This document shows positions 5,550-7,124 of a DNA stretch of 7,124 nucleotides, piece by piece. The DNA comes from Methanoregula sp. GTDB taxonomy: Archaea; Halobacteriota; Methanomicrobia; Methanomicrobiales; Methanospirillaceae. Position 1 is the stretch's first letter, and each line of letters opens with the position of its first letter. Made by a program: the position numbers and the translations under genes. The notes under the pieces were generated by a model. That model did no database searches. It had not been told where the DNA came from and was given only the letters and a program-made list of their open reading frames with translations. Location of the stretch: positions 6,451 through 13,574 of the forward strand of contig PMDE01000145.1 in assembly GCA_003154335.1 (NCBI GenBank), given 5' to 3'.

Positions 5550-6247
5550 TGGCTGTAGAACATAAATTTATATCGGAAGGGGTGCGCAAAGCCCGTGTTG
5601 AAAAATACCTGTCCAAGGAACTCAAGCGGGCGGGATATGGCGGCATGGATATCGCAAGAACCCCTCTGGGAACGCAGGTAACAATATTTGCTGAAAAACC
5701 CGGGATTGTGATCGGTAAAGGAGGTAAACTGGTTCACCAGCTGACCCTTGATCTTGCACAGAACTACGGGGTTGAATCTCCCCAGATTGAAGTCCAGCAG
5801 GTTACCAACCCAAGTTTCAACGCCCAGATAATGGCAGAGCGACTGGCAAATGCCCTGGAACGAGGTTGGTACTTCCGGAAAGCAGGTTCTAGCATTCTTC
5901 GCCGTGTTATGGACTCTGGTGCCTTGGGATGTGAAGTCGTGATTGCGGGCAAATTAACCGGTGCACGCGCCCGTACCCAGAAATTTACTGAAGGATATAT
6001 CAAGCACTGCGGTGAACCGAGCAACACCATTGTCGAAAAAGGATATGCAGTTGCAATCAAGAAACTTGGGGTTATCGGTGTTCAGGTCAAACTCGTGCCC
6101 GCGGGTGCAAAACTACCGGATCATTTCCTGATTATTGAACAGGAAAAAAAGCGTCCTTCACAAAAAGTGACCGTCACTGATATTGCAGATATTGATTCTG
6201 ATGAACCTGCACTTCCTGACGAAGTGCCGTTTACGGAGGAGCAGTAA
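5549..6247 (+). CDS. rps3: 30S ribosomal protein S3 (uS3)
   Basis: S3 forms part of the mRNA entry tunnel on the 30S head and helps unwind mRNA. The 232 residues contain an N-terminal KH domain with the loop VIGKGGK (GKGG at 56-59). The C-terminal S3 domain follows, with RRVMDSGALGCEVVIAGKLTGARARTQKFTEGYIKHCGEP and KKLGVIGVQVKLVPAG. From about residue 207 on, the protein ends in an acidic tail with many Asp/Glu, ending TEEQ, of the kind seen in several methanogen S3 proteins. It overlaps L22 by one base at TAATG and has GAGGTGG (5538-5544) as ribosome binding site inside L22. Confidence 0.98.
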   Translation: MAVEHKFISEGVRKARVEKYLSKELKRAGYGGMDIARTPLGTQVTIFAEKPGIVIGKGGKLVHQLTLDLAQNYGVESPQIEVQQVTNPSFNAQIMAERLANALERGWYFRKAGSSILRRVMDSGALGCEVVIAGKLTGARARTQKFTEGYIKHCGEPSNTIVEKGYAVAIKKLGVIGVQVKLVPAGAKLPDHFLIIEQEKKRPSQKVTVTDIADIDSDEPALPDEVPFTEEQ

Positions 6248-6450
6248 TGGCAATTCTGCGAGCACAGGATGTCCATCAGCTTTCTGAAGTCGAACTACAG
6301 GAGCAGATGGAAAAACTCCGGATGGAGCTTGTCCAGCATTATGGTAAAGTCAGCGCCGGTGGGGCCACAGAAAATCCGGGTCACATTGGTGAACTCCGGA
6401 GGACAATAGCCCGTTTGATGACTGAGAAAAACCGCAGGAGAACTGCATGA
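6247..6450 (+). CDS. rpl29: 50S ribosomal protein L29 (uL29)
   Basis: L29 is a small two-helix protein at the tunnel exit, next to L23, that helps form the docking surface for targeting factors. The 67 residues start MAILRAQDVHQLSEVELQEQMEKLRMEL, the usual first helix. They end ENPGHIGELRRTIARLMTEKNRR, the typical second helix with the conserved R-R-x-I-A-R-x-x-T pattern. The start overlaps the S3 stop by one base and is preceded by a strong GGAGGAG (6235-6241). Its stop overlaps the rnp1 start (ATGA), so all three are probably translationally coupled. Confidence 0.97.
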   Translation: MAILRAQDVHQLSEVELQEQMEKLRMELVQHYGKVSAGGATENPGHIGELRRTIARLMTEKNRRRTA

Positions 6451-6731
6451 TTTCTTCCCAGAATGTCCTCCGGCATGAACTTATCGGACTGGACGTTCTG
6501 GTATCGGGAGCCACAAATCCCCTTCAACGGGGAATATCAGGGCACATTATCGATGAAACAAAAAATCTGCTGATAATTGAGACTCCCTCAGGAGTTAAAC
6601 GCATTCCCAAGATGCACAGCAGATTTCGTCTGCACCTTCCGGGCAGCGAATTTGTCGAGATAGATGGATCCGTGATGGTTTTGGCTCCTGAAAAGAGAAT
6701 CAACCTGCACGAAAAAAAGAGGATAAAATAA
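6447..6731 (+). CDS. rnp1: Ribonuclease P protein component 1 (Rpp29/Pop4 family)
   Basis: This is one of the protein subunits of archaeal RNase P, the ribonucleoprotein that removes 5' leaders from pre-tRNA. It is the homologue of eukaryotic Rpp29/Pop4 and works with Rpp21 on the specificity side of the RNA. The 94 residues contain the Sm-like barrel: HELIGLDVLVSGATNPLQRGISGHIIDETKNLLII, then GVKRIPKMHSRFRLHLP and VEIDGSVMVLAPEKRI. The ATG overlaps the L29 stop by four bases and has AGGAG at 6436-6440. Its position between L29 and S17 is the standard archaeal location. In some archaea a SUI1/eIF1 gene stands between L29 and rnp1. It is absent here. Confidence 0.93.
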   Translation: MISSQNVLRHELIGLDVLVSGATNPLQRGISGHIIDETKNLLIIETPSGVKRIPKMHSRFRLHLPGSEFVEIDGSVMVLAPEKRINLHEKKRIK

Positions 6732-7057
6732 TGGCACTTAACATTGGATTGAACGTCCAGGCACCAGAAACAGCATGCAAGGACGTTAATTGTCCGTTTC
6801 ACGGCACTTTACCGGTGCGCGGCCAGGTGATCACCGGCAAAGTCGTGAGCGATCGAATGATGGGAACGGTCGTAGTTGCACGAAATTATCTGCACTACAT
6901 CCGTAAATACAAGCGGTATGAGAAACGTAGTTCGAAACTTCATGCTCACAACCCTTCCTGTATTGAGGCAAAAGTGGGCGATATGGTGAAGATTGCTGAA
7001 TGCCGACCGCTGTCAAAAAGTACGACCTTTGTTGTTGTTGAGGTGCTCAGGTCATGA
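6731..7057 (+). CDS. rps17: 30S ribosomal protein S17 (uS17)
   Basis: S17 is a primary 16S rRNA-binding protein that nucleates 30S assembly. The 108-residue archaeal form has the N-terminal extension with CKDVNCPFHGTLPVRGQ (about 16-32), which carries two conserved cysteines lacking in bacterial S17. The OB-fold core follows: GKVVSDRMMGTVVVARNYLHYIRKYKRYEKRSSKLHAHNP, then VGDMVKIAECRPLSKSTTFVVVEV. It shares one base with the rnp1 stop (TAATG), and AGAGGAT (6718-6724) is the ribosome binding site. Its stop overlaps the next start as ATGA. Confidence 0.97.
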   Translation: MALNIGLNVQAPETACKDVNCPFHGTLPVRGQVITGKVVSDRMMGTVVVARNYLHYIRKYKRYEKRSSKLHAHNPSCIEAKVGDMVKIAECRPLSKSTTFVVVEVLRS

Positions 7058-7124
7058 AGGCAAAGGGATCCACGATTCCACGAGCACTTGCAACAGGAAC
7101 CAGGCTTGCGTGCGCTGATAATAC
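7054..7124 (+). CDS. rpl14: 50S ribosomal protein L14 (uL14), N-terminal 23 residues (partial)
   Basis: The ATG at 7054 overlaps the S17 stop by four bases (ATGA) and follows GAGGTG (7040-7045). The 23 codons before the window edge read MKAKGSTIPRALATGTRLAC followed by ADN. This is the archaeal L14 start, in which a short basic lead is followed by the strand ending in the conserved C-x-D-N. L14 follows S17 in archaeal S10/spc gene order, which supports the call. L14 lies on the 50S interface near the factor-binding region. The rest of the protein is outside the window. Confidence 0.9.
   Translation, partial: MKAKGSTIPRALATGTRLACADN

Noticed and set aside
1..7124. CRISPR arrays, tRNA genes, intact insertion sequences or attachment sites
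   Set aside because: No regularly spaced repeats, no tRNA arm patterns, no transposase or integrase frames, and no flanking direct repeats were found.

Overview
The window comes from a methanogenic archaeon. It carries an F420-dependent methylene-H4MPT dehydrogenase gene, an archaeal Tfx-type regulator and the archaeal version of the S10 ribosomal protein operon, with the RNase P protein gene rnp1 between L29 and S17. Promoters are of the archaeal TATA/BRE type, and several genes have GGAGG/GGTGA Shine-Dalgarno sites. The protein sequences and moderate GC suggest the Methanomicrobiales (Methanoregula/Methanosphaerula-like). That placement is inference and was not tested by a search.

Layout: (1) 1-632, minus strand, holds the first 210 codons of mtd, cut by the window edge. 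(2) 633-838 is an AT-rich divergent promoter region. It has a clear TATA box for mtd and a TATA-like element placed so that the tfx transcript would be leaderless. (3) 839-1243, plus strand, encodes a 134-residue Tfx-family DNA-binding protein. (4) 1244-1913 is 670 bases with no convincing gene. It starts AT-rich with an oligo-T tract and a good TATA box, then becomes a GC-richer block (about 1347-1800) packed with hairpins, including a perfect 18-base palindrome. The L3 promoter and leader follow. (5) 1914-7124, plus strand, is one tightly packed operon: L3, L4, L23, L2, S19, L22, S3, L29, Rnp1, S17 and the start of L14. Gaps run from 8 bases down to 4-base overlaps (ATGA or TAATG junctions), which suggests translational coupling.

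The operon encodes large- and small-subunit proteins that build the peptidyl-transferase centre, the exit tunnel and the mRNA-entry side of the 30S subunit, plus one RNase P subunit for tRNA maturation. It is ordinary conserved sequence. The one stretch that standard gene calling leaves unexplained is 1347-1800. It is the best candidate here for an undescribed element, most simply a structured non-coding RNA, possibly a decayed mobile element. Nothing in the window demonstrates a new system.
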